From NCBI RefSeq assembly GCF_039523755.1, contig NZ_BAAAFX010000002.1:415633-479632 (forward strand): a DNA stretch of 64,000 nt, read 5' to 3'. The stretch comes from Tatumella terrea (lineage in GTDB: Bacteria > Pseudomonadota > Gammaproteobacteria > Enterobacterales > Enterobacteriaceae). The notes under the pieces were generated by a model. That model was not told the DNA's origin and searched no databases. It saw only the letters and a list, made by a program, of their open reading frames with translations. The translations under genes were made by a program, and so were the position numbers. Of this stretch, positions 14,645-23,835 are shown piece after piece (the stretch's first letter is position 1; each line of letters opens with the position of its first letter).

Positions 14645-17143
14645 ATGTCTGGGAACGATCGCGAACCGATCGGGCGAAAAGGAAAAACGCCTCGTCAACC
14701 GGAAAAAAAACGCCCTCGTGCGAAAAGTAAAAATTCAAAAGCGTATGATGATCATGAGATCAGTGGTTACGAGGAGGAAGTGGCTTTGGCACGTAAAGGA
14801 AAGAAGAAACCACCGATGAAGAAAAGGCGCTGGCTGGGATGGCTGATTAAGCTGTTCCTGTTAGGTGCCATTGTGCTTGCCGCCTGGGGCGTCTATCTCG
14901 ATTCTGAAATCCGTCATCGTGTCGATGGCCAGGTTTGGCAGCTGCCGGCGGCCGTGTACGGACGGGTGGTCAGCCTTGAACCGGGAATGAGTTTTGACCG
15001 TAAAGGCATGCTCGAACTACTGGAAGGGACGCAGTACCGTCAGGTCACGCGCATTACCCGGCCGGGTGAGTTTACGGTAAAAGGAAATACCATCGACTTA
15101 CTGCGCCGTCCTTTTGATTTCCCGGACGGGAAAGAAGGGCAGATCAACGCACAAATGACGTTCAGTAACGGTGAGCTGAGCGAAATCAAAAACCTGGATA
15201 CCGGGCGTGATTTCGGGTATTTCCGGCTGGATCCGCGTCTGATTACCATGCTGCAATCCCCGAACGGTGAACAGCGGTTATTTGTGCCGCGCTCAGGGTT
15301 CCCGAATCAGCTGGTGGATACACTGATTGCGACGGAAGATCGTCACTTCTATGAACATGATGGTATCAGTCTGTATTCGATTGGTCGTGCATTTGTCGCC
15401 AACATCACTGCCGGTCGTGCCGTCCAGGGCGGAAGTACACTGACTCAGCAGCTGGTGAAAAACCTGTTCCTGACCAACAAACGCACCCTGTGGCGTAAAG
15501 TCCGTGAAGCCTATATGGCAATCATTATGGATTCACGTTACAGCAAAGATCGTATTCTGGAACTGTACCTGAATGAAGTGTATCTCGGACAGGCCGGTAA
15601 CGATCAGATCCGTGGTTTCCCGCTGGCGAGCCTCTATTACTTTGGGCGCCCGGTTGATGAACTGAGCCTGGATCAGCAGGCACTGCTGGTCGGCATGGTG
15701 AAAGGTGCGTCACTGTACAACCCGTGGCGTAATCCGAAACTGGCGCTGGAGCGTCGAAATGTCGTCCTGCGTTTACTGCAGCAGCAAAAGTACATTGATG
15801 AAGATCTGTATAACAGTCTGTCAGCCCGTCCGCTCGGGGTACAACCGAAAGGGGGAGTCATTACACCTCAGCCGGCCTTTATGCAGATGGTCCGTAATGA
15901 ACTGCAGCAAAAACTGGGCGATAAGGTTAAAGATCTTTCCGGCGTGAAGATTTTCACCACTCTGGACCCGATCTCGCAGGATGCGGCGGAAAAAGCGGTC
16001 ATTGACGGGATCCCGCAGCTGAAAAAACTGCACGGATTGAAAGATCTGGAAACGGCGATGGTGGTGGTTGACCGGAACACCGGTGAAGTCCGTGCCATGG
16101 TTGGCGGCGCTGATCCGCAGTTTGCCGGTTATAACCGTGCGATGCAGGCACGACGCTCTATAGGTTCTCTGGCCAAACCGGCGACGTATCTGACCGCCCT
16201 GGCTCAGCCTCAGACCTATCGTCTGAACAGCTGGATTGCTGACCAGCCACTGTCGCTGAAACAGCCGAACGGCCAGATCTGGAGTCCGGAAAACGATGAC
16301 CACCGTTTCAGCGGTAAGGTGTTACTGGTCGATGCACTGACTCACTCCATGAACGTCCCGACCGTTAACCTCGGTATGTCTCTGGGGCTTGGTAATGTCG
16401 TGGATACCTGGGAGAAACTCGGGGTAGGTAAAGATCAGCTCACCGCGGTCCCGGCCATGTTGCTGGGTGCACTTAACCTGACACCGGTTGAAGTGGCACA
16501 GGCTTTCCAGTCCATCGCCAGTGGTGGTAACCGTGCAACACTGTCCGCAGTACGCTCTGTGATCTCTGAAGACGGGAAAGTGCTGTACCAGAGTTATCCT
16601 CAGGCACAGCGGGTGGAGCCACCGGAAGCGGCTTACCTGACGCTGTATGCGATGCAGCAGGTGGTTAACCGCGGCACCGCACATGCATTGGGTGCACAAT
16701 ACCCGACGATGCATCTGGCGGGTAAAACCGGGACGACCAACAACATGGTGGACAGCTGGTTTACCGGTATCGATGGTAAAGAAGTGACAGTGACCTGGGT
16801 CGGTCGCGATAACAACCAGCCAACGAAACTGTGGGGTTCCAGTGGGGCATTACAGATCTATCGTCGTTACCTGGCTAACCAGCCACCGACGCCGCTTGAT
16901 CTGACACCGCCGGATGATGTGACCACGATGAATATTGACTCGGCGGGTAACTTCATCTGTGGCAGCGGCAGTACTACCTGGCGTTCACTGCCGGTCTGGG
17001 CCTCTGATCCGAATGCGCTATGTCAGCAACAGCAACAGCAGCAACAACAGCAGCAGCAGTTGCAGCAACAGCAGCAACAGGAACAGCAGGACAGCAGCGG
17101 TAACGGTGTTGCCGGCTGGATTAAGGATATGTTCGGGCAGTAA
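14645..17143 (+). CDS. mrcB: Penicillin-binding protein 1B with polyglutamine C-terminus
   Basis: Bifunctional peptidoglycan synthase (glycosyltransferase plus transpeptidase) anchored in the inner membrane. The 832-residue protein has a basic cytoplasmic tail (about 1-62), one transmembrane helix (about 64-83), a UB2H domain, a glycosyltransferase with EDRHFYEHDG and GGSTLTQQLVKN, and a transpeptidase with SIGSLAKP (catalytic Ser), SMN and KTGTTNN. Near the end a run of 20 glutamines, broken by one Leu and one Glu, precedes the conserved GVAGWIKDMFG tail; E. coli has a shorter Q-rich stretch. A strong terminator follows. The E. coli downstream fhuACDB genes are absent. Confidence 0.97.
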   Translation: MSGNDREPIGRKGKTPRQPEKKRPRAKSKNSKAYDDHEISGYEEEVALARKGKKKPPMKKRRWLGWLIKLFLLGAIVLAAWGVYLDSEIRHRVDGQVWQLPAAVYGRVVSLEPGMSFDRKGMLELLEGTQYRQVTRITRPGEFTVKGNTIDLLRRPFDFPDGKEGQINAQMTFSNGELSEIKNLDTGRDFGYFRLDPRLITMLQSPNGEQRLFVPRSGFPNQLVDTLIATEDRHFYEHDGISLYSIGRAFVANITAGRAVQGGSTLTQQLVKNLFLTNKRTLWRKVREAYMAIIMDSRYSKDRILELYLNEVYLGQAGNDQIRGFPLASLYYFGRPVDELSLDQQALLVGMVKGASLYNPWRNPKLALERRNVVLRLLQQQKYIDEDLYNSLSARPLGVQPKGGVITPQPAFMQMVRNELQQKLGDKVKDLSGVKIFTTLDPISQDAAEKAVIDGIPQLKKLHGLKDLETAMVVVDRNTGEVRAMVGGADPQFAGYNRAMQARRSIGSLAKPATYLTALAQPQTYRLNSWIADQPLSLKQPNGQIWSPENDDHRFSGKVLLVDALTHSMNVPTVNLGMSLGLGNVVDTWEKLGVGKDQLTAVPAMLLGALNLTPVEVAQAFQSIASGGNRATLSAVRSVISEDGKVLYQSYPQAQRVEPPEAAYLTLYAMQQVVNRGTAHALGAQYPTMHLAGKTGTTNNMVDSWFTGIDGKEVTVTWVGRDNNQPTKLWGSSGALQIYRRYLANQPPTPLDLTPPDDVTTMNIDSAGNFICGSGSTTWRSLPVWASDPNALCQQQQQQQQQQQQLQQQQQQEQQDSSGNGVAGWIKDMFGQ
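17024..17089 (+). repeat. CAG/CAA trinucleotide tract encoding polyglutamine in mrcB
   Basis: Twenty-two codons of CAG/CAA interrupted by one TTG and one GAA encode Q12-L-Q6-E-Q2. The mixture of CAG and CAA limits but does not exclude slippage. It lies in the region linking the transpeptidase domain to the conserved C-terminal tail of PBP1B. Confidence 0.95.
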
Positions 17144-17161
17144 CCGACAGTAGTTATGCAC

Positions 17162-17187
17162 AAAAAGGCGCTCCGGCGCCTTTTTTT
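17162..17187 (+). terminator. Intrinsic terminator after mrcB
   Basis: AAAAAGGCGC / GCGCCTTTTT stem with loop TCCG and a seven-T tail, 19 bases after the mrcB stop. Confidence 0.92.
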
Positions 17188-17645
17188 ATGGGCCGATGAT
17201 TGAGGCCTGTGCCGCGTCAGACAGTCCGTGACGGTAATCGCTGTCAGAAGGGATGCTAACCGCCACTGTGCTATCCGTGGCTGTGGTTCAGGATGTCACC
17301 TGATCACCTGCCCCTTAATTCTGGCGGGGTCGACGAGGCCCGTACTGAACCTTTCGCCGGCGCTCTGCGGCCATCCGGTAGTTGTTCGTCTTCAGCGAAA
17401 TACCGCGGAAAGCCACCCCGGCAACCTTATCCCCGCTCCGGCCTGATCACCGCCCGTAATCACTGATATTCACCTGTCGCAGAGCAACAAAGCAATAGAC
17501 ACTGAGAGGAAAAGGGGGCCAGGGAAAATCCACCGGCGCTGAGGCCAGAATGTCCGGGAGGTGAGCGAAAGACTGGCGGAGGCGGTCGGGCGAACTCAAC
17601 CCGGGACGGGGAGTCCCCTTCAGATCTTCAGCCAAACGCTCTCTC
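17188..17645. other. Gene-free interval where E. coli has fhuACDB
   Basis: About 460 bases with only short, unconvincing reading frames. I see no recognisable remnant of the ferrichrome uptake genes fhuACDB that lie here in E. coli. Base composition is like the surrounding backbone. It is followed by a duplicated element (17646-17781). Confidence 0.55.
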
Positions 17646-17701
17646 AAAGAGAGGAAGCCGGTCAGAACTACCTTTCAGGTAAGGCTACTGCCGGTCAGAC
17701 C
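17646..17701. repeat. 56-bp direct repeat, copy 1
   Basis: Begins AAAGAGAGGAAGCCGGTCAG and ends CTACTGCCGGTCAGACC. It matches copy 2 (17726-17781) except for four bases, all transitions. Each copy can fold: CCGG-CAG pairs with CTG-CCGG at the ends and CCTT with AAGG inside. Its function is unknown. Confidence 0.85.
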
Positions 17702-17725
17702 TTCTGGGAACCACTGCTCTGAGAT

Positions 17726-17781
17726 AAAGAGAGGAAGCCGGTCAGGACTACTTTTCAGGCAAGGTTACTGCCGGTCAGACC
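17726..17781. repeat. 56-bp direct repeat, copy 2
   Basis: Second copy of the element at 17646-17701, with an 80-base period. The inner stem C-C-T-T of copy 1 becomes C-T-T-T here, which can still pair with AAGG through a U-G wobble, so the difference does not break the fold. It lies about 40 bases from the hemL terminator. Confidence 0.85.
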
Positions 17782-17818
17782 GAAGGATTTCCGCTCAGAG
17801 TCCGGCAGCATCAGAGAA

Positions 17819-17843
17819 TAAAAAAGGCGCACAGGCGCCTTTT
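17819..17843 (-). terminator. Intrinsic terminator after hemL
   Basis: Read on the minus strand: AAAAGGCGC, loop CTGT, GCGCCTTTT with further Ts, 17 bases past the hemL stop. Confidence 0.9.
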
Positions 17844-17859
17844 CGTGTCCTGAAACGGA

Positions 17860-19140
17860 TTACAACCGGGCAAAGCAACGACGGGCTGCATCGATGGTCT
17901 TCTGAATATCTTCCGGACTGTGTGCCAGAGACATAAACCCGGCTTCGAACGCTGACGGTGCAAAATAGATCCCTTCTTCCAGCATCAGATGGAAGAATTT
18001 CTTAAAGCGTTCAGTGTCACACTGGCAGACGTCCTGGTAACAGGTGACGGAAGGTAATGTAGTAAAGAAGATACCGAACATTCCGCCGACATGGTTGATC
18101 ACCAGCGGGATATTTTCTTCCTGCGCGGCATGCAGCAGGCCTTCGGCCAGGCGATCGGTCAGTTCGGTGAGGGTAGAATGTGTCCCGGGTTGTGCCACCT
18201 GACTCAGACAGGCAAAACCGGCAGCCATCGCTAACGGGTTACCTGAAAGCGTTCCGGCCTGATATACCGGGCCGGTCGGTGCCAGCGCTTCCATCACTTC
18301 ACGGCGTCCGCCAAAGGCACCGACAGGCATGCCACCACCGATAATCTTACCAAGACAGGTCAGGTCCGGTGTGACGTCATAATAAGCCTGCGCGCCACCC
18401 AGCGCGACCCTGAAACCGGTCATCACTTCATCGATGATCAGTAATGCGCCGTTCTCATCACAAATTTCCCGCAGCCCCTGCAGGAATCCTTCCGCAGGTG
18501 GAATACAGTTCATGTTCCCGGCCACCGGTTCGACGATAATGCAGGCGATTTCCTGCGGGTACTGCCGGAAGGCTTCCCTTACCGACTCCAGGTCGTTATA
18601 GGTACAGGTCAGGGTATGACGAGCGAAATCTGCAGGCACCCCCGGAGAATTCGGCTGTCCGAGCGTCAGCGCGCCCGACCCGGCTTTTACCAGCAGGTGG
18701 TCGGCATGACCATGGTAGCAGCCTTCAAACTTGACTATCTTATCGCGACCGGTATAGCCACGGGCCAGACGGATAGCACTCATGGTCGCTTCGGTGCCTG
18801 AGTTCACCATCCGGACCATATCCATCGATGGCACCAGTTCACAGACCAGTTCCGCCATCCGGACTTCCATTTCGGTCGGCGCACCAAAGCTCAGACCGCG
18901 GCCTGCAGCTTCAATCACCGCATTGCGGATACCGGGGTTGTTATGGCCCAGCACCATCGGCCCCCATGAACCGACGTAGTCGATGTAGGCTTTGCCGTCT
19001 GCGTCATATAAATAGGCCCCTTCGGCGTGTTCGATAAATAAAGGGGTGCCGCCAACGCCGGTAAATGCCCGCACAGGGGAATTTACGCCGCCCGGGATAA
19101 GACGTTGTGCCTCATGGTATAGGTGTTCAGACTTGCTCAT
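17860..19140 (-). CDS. hemL: Glutamate-1-semialdehyde 2,1-aminomutase
   Basis: PLP enzyme of the C5 pathway that converts glutamate-1-semialdehyde to 5-aminolevulinate for heme and siroheme. The 426-residue protein has the expected length. The PLP lysine lies in CLGKIIGGGMPVGAFGG (about residue 265), with IIDEVMTGFR upstream holding the PLP aspartate and NSGTEATMSA in the phosphate-binding region. It is monocistronic, diverging from clcA and ending in its own terminator. Confidence 0.97.
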   Translation of the reverse strand: MSKSEHLYHEAQRLIPGGVNSPVRAFTGVGGTPLFIEHAEGAYLYDADGKAYIDYVGSWGPMVLGHNNPGIRNAVIEAAGRGLSFGAPTEMEVRMAELVCELVPSMDMVRMVNSGTEATMSAIRLARGYTGRDKIVKFEGCYHGHADHLLVKAGSGALTLGQPNSPGVPADFARHTLTCTYNDLESVREAFRQYPQEIACIIVEPVAGNMNCIPPAEGFLQGLREICDENGALLIIDEVMTGFRVALGGAQAYYDVTPDLTCLGKIIGGGMPVGAFGGRREVMEALAPTGPVYQAGTLSGNPLAMAAGFACLSQVAQPGTHSTLTELTDRLAEGLLHAAQEENIPLVINHVGGMFGIFFTTLPSVTCYQDVCQCDTERFKKFFHLMLEEGIYFAPSAFEAGFMSLAHSPEDIQKTIDAARRCFARL

Positions 19141-19298
19141 CGCATCGGTTCCTGTTGTCGCTGAATAATTACAGCGGATAGTTTACGGGAACACCCTTGC
19201 GCCGCGAAAGTCCCGGGTATTGTATTGCTACATTTAAGCACCAAAAAAACGTATTAAACGGTATACTGCTGCGATGGTCGCTTATTCATCAGACGGAT

Positions 19299-20711
19299 AT
19301 GGACAATATACCTTCTTCAACTGAGCAATTACCGGTTATCCCCTTACGCAGAATCGATTATTTACGACTGCTGTTACGTAAAGACAAGACTCCCGTTGCC
19401 ATACTTATCCTTGCCGCACTGGTCGGGATCCTCGCGGGCCTGGTCGGAGTCGCCTTCGATAAAGCCATCAGTGCGGTACAGCACTATCGTCTGGAAACTC
19501 TCCGTGAGCTTCCGTGGGGGATCTCGTTTATTGCCTCGGTGGTGATTTCGGCGTTGCTGGCGATATGGGGGTTCTGGCTGGTCAAACGCTTTGCGCCTGA
19601 AGCGGGCGGGTCAGGGATCCCGGAAATCGAAGGGGCGATGGAAGAATTACGGCCGGTGCGCTGGTGGCGGGTCGTCCCGGTGAAATTTCTCGGCGGTATG
19701 GGGACCTTAGGGGCCGGTATGGTTCTGGGCCGGGAAGGACCGACAGTACAAATGGGCGGTAATCTCGGGCGGATGGTACTGGATATCTTCCGTATGAAAG
19801 GGAATGAAGCCCGGCACACATTGCTGGCGACCGGTGCCGCCGCGGGGCTGACCGCTGCTTTTAACGCCCCGCTGGCGGGAATTTTGTTTATTCTCGAAGA
19901 GATGAGACTGCAGTTCCGCTACAGTCTGATTTCGATAAAAGCCGTTTTTATCGGGGTGATCATGGCCTGTATCATCTTCCGTATTTTTAATGGCGAGAGT
20001 GCGGTATTGAACGTCGGCAGGCTGACGAATGCTCCCCTCAATACCCTCTGGCTCTATCTGATCGCCGGTATCATTTTTGGTATTCTGGGGGTTATTTTCA
20101 ATCAGCTTATCTTCACCCTGCAGGACATGTTTGCCCGTCTGCACGGAGGAGAAATGAAAAATATTCTTCTGATGGGGGCGATTATCGGGGGTTCCTGCGG
20201 CTTACTGACGCTTTGTTTCCCCGCCATGACCGGAGGAGGACTGACGCTGATCCCCCAGGCCTTCAGCGGGCATTATGGCTATGCCATGCTGTTAACTATC
20301 TTTTTATTACGGATGGCGACAACGCTGATCAGTTTCTGCTCCGGGGCTCCCGGGGGGATTTTTGCACCGATGCTGTCTCTGGGCACCTTATTGGGCACCG
20401 TTCTGGGCATGACCGCCGCTGCATTATTCCCGGAATATCATCTGCAGACAGGGACCTTTGCCATCGCCGGGATGGGAGCCTTGTTTGCGGCTTCTGTCAG
20501 GGCACCATTAACCGGCATCGTGCTGGTGCTGGAGATGACCGGTAATTATCAGCTGATCTTACCGATGATTATCACTTGTCTGGGGGCCACCCTGATCGCT
20601 CAGTTTCTGGGAGGTAAGCCCATTTATTCGACACTTCTGGCGAGAACACTGACCCGCCAGTCAGCAGAGCATGGACAGGCTTCGGCACAGACGGTCAAGC
20701 AGAGTGCTTGA
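19299..20711 (+). CDS. clcA: H+/Cl- exchange transporter ClcA
   Basis: Inner-membrane chloride/proton antiporter, linked in E. coli to extreme acid resistance. From the ATG at 19299 the protein is 470 residues with many membrane helices. Signature segments are GSGIPE, GREGPTVQ (contains the external gating glutamate), FILEE (internal proton glutamate position) and GAPGGIFAPM. An in-frame reading 34 codons longer has no family similarity at its start and was not used. The cytoplasmic N-terminus before the first helix matches ClcA in the RKDKTPVAIL region. Confidence 0.95.
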   Translation: MDNIPSSTEQLPVIPLRRIDYLRLLLRKDKTPVAILILAALVGILAGLVGVAFDKAISAVQHYRLETLRELPWGISFIASVVISALLAIWGFWLVKRFAPEAGGSGIPEIEGAMEELRPVRWWRVVPVKFLGGMGTLGAGMVLGREGPTVQMGGNLGRMVLDIFRMKGNEARHTLLATGAAAGLTAAFNAPLAGILFILEEMRLQFRYSLISIKAVFIGVIMACIIFRIFNGESAVLNVGRLTNAPLNTLWLYLIAGIIFGILGVIFNQLIFTLQDMFARLHGGEMKNILLMGAIIGGSCGLLTLCFPAMTGGGLTLIPQAFSGHYGYAMLLTIFLLRMATTLISFCSGAPGGIFAPMLSLGTLLGTVLGMTAAALFPEYHLQTGTFAIAGMGALFAASVRAPLTGIVLVLEMTGNYQLILPMIITCLGATLIAQFLGGKPIYSTLLARTLTRQSAEHGQASAQTVKQSA

Positions 20712-20736
20712 TTGCAGAAATTTGCTGACAGATAAT
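20708..20736 (+). promoter_or_regulatory. Candidate sigma-70 promoter for erpA
   Basis: TTGATT (20708-20713) and GATAAT (20731-20736) with a 17-bp spacer, 47 bases before the erpA ATG. The -35 overlaps the clcA stop codon. No confident IscR site was identified. Confidence 0.5.
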
Positions 20737-20783
20737 GGGGACATTGCGGCCTTTTCCGGCCCTGAAGTTTACTGGAGTAAGAT

Positions 20784-21131
20784 ATGAGCGATGCTATTGC
20801 AGCAGTACCGTTAGAATTTACCGAAGCTGCGGCGAATAAAGTGAAATTTTTGATCGCTGACGAAGACAATCCGGAACTCAAATTACGGGTGTATATTACC
20901 GGTGGTGGTTGCAGCGGATTTCAGTATGGTTTTACCTTCGATGATAAAATCAACGACGGCGATATGACCATCGAAAAACAGGGCGTTTCACTGGTGGTTG
21001 ACCCGATGAGCCTGCAATATCTGGTCGGGGGATGTGTGGATTATACCGAGGGGCTGGAAGGTTCCCGGTTCATCGTGACTAACCCGAATGCTAAAACCAC
21101 CTGTGGTTGTGGTTCGTCTTTCAGTATCTGA
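20784..21131 (+). CDS. erpA: Iron-sulfur cluster insertion protein ErpA
   Basis: A-type Fe-S carrier that delivers clusters to targets such as the isoprenoid enzymes IspG/IspH. The protein is 115 residues. The three cluster cysteines are present: GGGCSGFQYGF (about Cys 43) and TCGCGSSF near the C-terminus. It aligns end to end with E. coli. It stands alone after clcA; the E. coli downstream genes yadS and btuF are missing. Confidence 0.97.
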   Translation: MSDAIAAVPLEFTEAAANKVKFLIADEDNPELKLRVYITGGGCSGFQYGFTFDDKINDGDMTIEKQGVSLVVDPMSLQYLVGGCVDYTEGLEGSRFIVTNPNAKTTCGCGSSFSI

Positions 21132-21466
21132 TCCAAAATTCCGCGGGAGCCATAGTCTCCTGCGGTTTAGCCCGCCTGCACCGCCATTACTGCCTTCACA
21201 GACTCGCTGCCATTATTACCTTCATTGCCTTCACAGCCTTCACCCCGGGTCTTTCCGAGACACGCTCTAATCGCCGGAAGGGACAAAAGCCTCCCATGCT
21301 AATGCCGGGGTTATTTCCAAAGGAAAGGATAACGCTGTCAGTTTTTTCTGTGAAAGATGAGTTTTTGTAAAGTTTTTGGCCCGTGAGACGACGAGCGTAT
21401 GGACTGAAACAGGTCACTGCGGGATGTCCGCTGCTTCAGAAAAAAAGACCGGATGAGGCATAAACA
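21132..21466. other. Gene-free interval between erpA and mtnN
   Basis: An imperfect hairpin (about 21140-21165, CCGCGGGAG / CTCCTGCGG type, followed by TTT) may end erpA. Beyond it is low-complexity sequence with GCCTTCACAG at 21192-21201 and again at 21227-21236. No gene is supported. In E. coli yadS and btuF occupy this position on the minus strand. Confidence 0.55.
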
Positions 21467-21489
21467 GAACCGGCAGCGGTTGCCGGTTC
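21467..21489 (-). terminator. Hairpin after mtnN
   Basis: GAACCGGCA / TGCCGGTTC nine-bp perfect stem with a five-base loop, 11 bases past the mtnN stop. On the minus strand it is followed by TGTTTATG, a weak U-tract. Confidence 0.65.
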
Positions 21490-21499
21490 ATGGACGCTA

Positions 21500-22201
21500 T
21501 CAGCCGTTTGCGGCCAGACGTGCCACCAGGTCTTCCACCATCAGAGAAGACTGTTGTGCGGCGACATTCAGGAACTCGTCAAAGCTGAGGTGAGATTCCT
21601 GATCAGCTACATCAGAAATGGCCCGAACCACAACGAACGGCACATTAAACTGATGGCAGACATGACCAATAGCCGTGGCTTCCATTTCAACGCCGATAGC
21701 GTTCGGGAATGTCTCACGGATATATGCCAGCGGTTCAGCACCATTAATAAACGCATCGCCACTGACAATCAGCCCACTGACAGCGTGCAGTTTCAGCGCA
21801 GCGATACTCTGTTCGGCCGCGGCTCTCAGGCCGGCATCAGCGATGAAACCTTCAGGACAACCTGCCATCTGACCCGGCGCGTAACCAAAAGCAGTCACAT
21901 CGACGTCATGGTAGCGAACTTCATCGGAAACGACGATATCACCGACCTTCAGAGACGGCGCCAGGCCGCCCGCAGAACCGGTATTGATGACGACATCTGG
22001 CTGGCATAACTGCAGAAGCAGAGTGGTGCCCAGGGCGGCTGACGTTTTACCGATACCGGATTTCAGCAAAGCCACTTCGTTACCGTTCAGCGTCCCTGTA
22101 TAGATTTCGCAGCCTGCGATAGAGAGGGTTTTTCTGTCTTCAATTTTATCACGCAGCAGAGTCACTTCCTGCTCCATGGCGCCAATAATTCCTACTTTCA
22201 T
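21500..22201 (-). CDS. mtnN: 5'-methylthioadenosine/S-adenosylhomocysteine nucleosidase
   Basis: Hydrolyses MTA and SAH to free adenine, feeding methionine salvage and the activated methyl cycle. From ATG 22199-22201 (MKVGIIGAMEQE) the protein is 233 residues, the usual length; an upstream in-frame reading adds 12 unconserved residues. Seen are NTGSAGGLA, the VEMEATAIG purine-binding region and the catalytic aspartate in ISDVADQ. The gene diverges from dgt and is followed by a hairpin. btuF, next to it in E. coli, is absent. Confidence 0.96.
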   Translation of the reverse strand: MKVGIIGAMEQEVTLLRDKIEDRKTLSIAGCEIYTGTLNGNEVALLKSGIGKTSAALGTTLLLQLCQPDVVINTGSAGGLAPSLKVGDIVVSDEVRYHDVDVTAFGYAPGQMAGCPEGFIADAGLRAAAEQSIAALKLHAVSGLIVSGDAFINGAEPLAYIRETFPNAIGVEMEATAIGHVCHQFNVPFVVVRAISDVADQESHLSFDEFLNVAAQQSSLMVEDLVARLAANG

Positions 22202-22297
22202 AGCCTGTCTCACCAATGTTATAGAATTCATCTTCATGAATGGCGTAGTCTATCATGGCATTACAGGGAAATATTATCGAATCGTACCGGAGCTGAA

Positions 22298-23785
22298 ATG
22301 GAGATTAACTTTAAGCGCAGGATCAGTGTCAGCAGGCCCTATATGGCAGGTCATCCTCCGGAAGGGGAGGTGCAGATCACCCGATTTTTTGAGAGTGACC
22401 GGGGGCGGATTATCCATTCGGCGGCTTTGCGACGATTACAGCAGAAGACCCAGGTATTTCCTCTGGAACGCAATGCCGCGGTACGCTCAAGGCTGACGCA
22501 CTCTCTGGAAGTCCAGCAGACCGGGCGCTACATCGTGCGGGAAATTCTGCAGCGTCTGAAGCAACAACCCGGGGGGCTAAGTGCCTGCGGATTGGATGAA
22601 TTTGAGCGGGGATGTGAAAGCCTGGTCGAGATGGCTTGCCTGCTGCACGATGTCGGTAACCCCCCTTTCGGGCATTTCGGGGAAGCCGCAATCAATGACT
22701 GGTTCAATGCCCATCTGACGGAAATTCTTGGGGGAGCATTGCCCGCCGGCGACGGATTATCGCCGGACACAGAGCGCCTGCAACAGGATATCCATCAGGA
22801 TCTGGCTCATTTTGAAGGGAATGCCCAGGCCATCCGTCTGGTACATACTTTGCTGCAACTGAACCTCAGTTACTCGCAGGTGGCCTGTATTCTGAAATAC
22901 ACCGCCCCGGCATGGTGGCACGGAGAGAAACCTGACGCTTTTTCCGTGCTGATGAAGAAGCCGGGGTTTTATCTGTCAGAGCAGAAGTATGTCTCTGAAT
23001 TACGCGCAGCCACCGGTATGGACGAGTATCACCGATTTCCTCTGACATACATCATGGAAGCGGCGGATGACATTTCCTACTGTATTGCTGACCTGGATGA
23101 TGCGGTTGAAAAGGCTATTTTCAGTGTCGATAATCTGTACCGCTATCTGCAGGAGGCCTGGGGCGAGGTTCAGCCGGACGATCTCTTCAGCCGCACCATT
23201 GGTGATGCCTGGAACGTTGCACACTCAGGCAAACGTCGCAGTCAGAGTGACCAGTTTTTTATGTCTCTGCGGGTCAATGTGCACCGGGTGCTGGTTTCTC
23301 TGGCCGTGAAGCGATTTATTACGCATCTGCCTGCGATTTTTAACGGCAATTTTAATCATGCCTTGCTGGAAGATGGGGGTGAAGCCGGACGTCTGCTCGC
23401 TGTGTTCAAACAGGTGGCCCGTAAGCATGTCTTTAATCATTCTGAAGTCGAACAACTGGAATTACAGGGCTACCGTGTGATTCAGGGGCTGCTCGATGCT
23501 TATAAATCGATGATGCTGCTCAGTGCCGATAATTTTACTCAGCTGGCGGAAAATGATGAATTACCGGGGCATCCGATAGAAACCCGGTTATTTCATCGCC
23601 TTTCCGATAAGCATATTAAAGCGTATCTGAACCATATGGCGTCACTTTCCGGGGTTTCAGCGCAGGAGTGGCAGTTATGGGAGCTATATTACCGGTTACG
23701 TCTGGTACAGGATTATATCAGCGGGATGACCGATCTTTTTGCCTGGGAAGAGTACCGCCGTTTAATGGCCGTTGATTTTGTCTGA
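22298..23785 (+). CDS. dgt: Deoxyguanosinetriphosphate triphosphohydrolase
   Basis: HD-superfamily enzyme that hydrolyses dGTP to deoxyguanosine and triphosphate. The 495-residue protein keeps the metal-binding histidines and aspartates in RLTHSLEVQQ and LLHDVGNPPFGH, and the conserved MEAADDISY segment. GGAG lies five bases before the ATG. It aligns with E. coli Dgt throughout, with divergent stretches in the middle (about 140-165 and 335-345). It is followed by degP as in E. coli. Confidence 0.95.
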   Translation: MEINFKRRISVSRPYMAGHPPEGEVQITRFFESDRGRIIHSAALRRLQQKTQVFPLERNAAVRSRLTHSLEVQQTGRYIVREILQRLKQQPGGLSACGLDEFERGCESLVEMACLLHDVGNPPFGHFGEAAINDWFNAHLTEILGGALPAGDGLSPDTERLQQDIHQDLAHFEGNAQAIRLVHTLLQLNLSYSQVACILKYTAPAWWHGEKPDAFSVLMKKPGFYLSEQKYVSELRAATGMDEYHRFPLTYIMEAADDISYCIADLDDAVEKAIFSVDNLYRYLQEAWGEVQPDDLFSRTIGDAWNVAHSGKRRSQSDQFFMSLRVNVHRVLVSLAVKRFITHLPAIFNGNFNHALLEDGGEAGRLLAVFKQVARKHVFNHSEVEQLELQGYRVIQGLLDAYKSMMLLSADNFTQLAENDELPGHPIETRLFHRLSDKHIKAYLNHMASLSGVSAQEWQLWELYYRLRLVQDYISGMTDLFAWEEYRRLMAVDFV

Positions 23786-23835
23786 GTTTTGTAAATCGCG
23801 GGAATATTTATTTACTTTTAACAAATGCTTTCCGA

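Noticed and set aside
17228..17647. Short open frames in the mrcB-hemL interval
   Set aside because: No ribosome sites, no family-like residues, arginine/proline-rich compositions typical of chance frames in GC-rich DNA.
17646..17781. CRISPR array
   Set aside because: Only two repeat units, 56 bp long with a 24-base spacer and diverged copies, and no cas genes; does not fit a CRISPR.
19225..19267. Promoter for clcA using TATACT at 19262-19267
   Set aside because: The -10 is good, but no acceptable -35 lies at 16-18 bases, so I did not list it.
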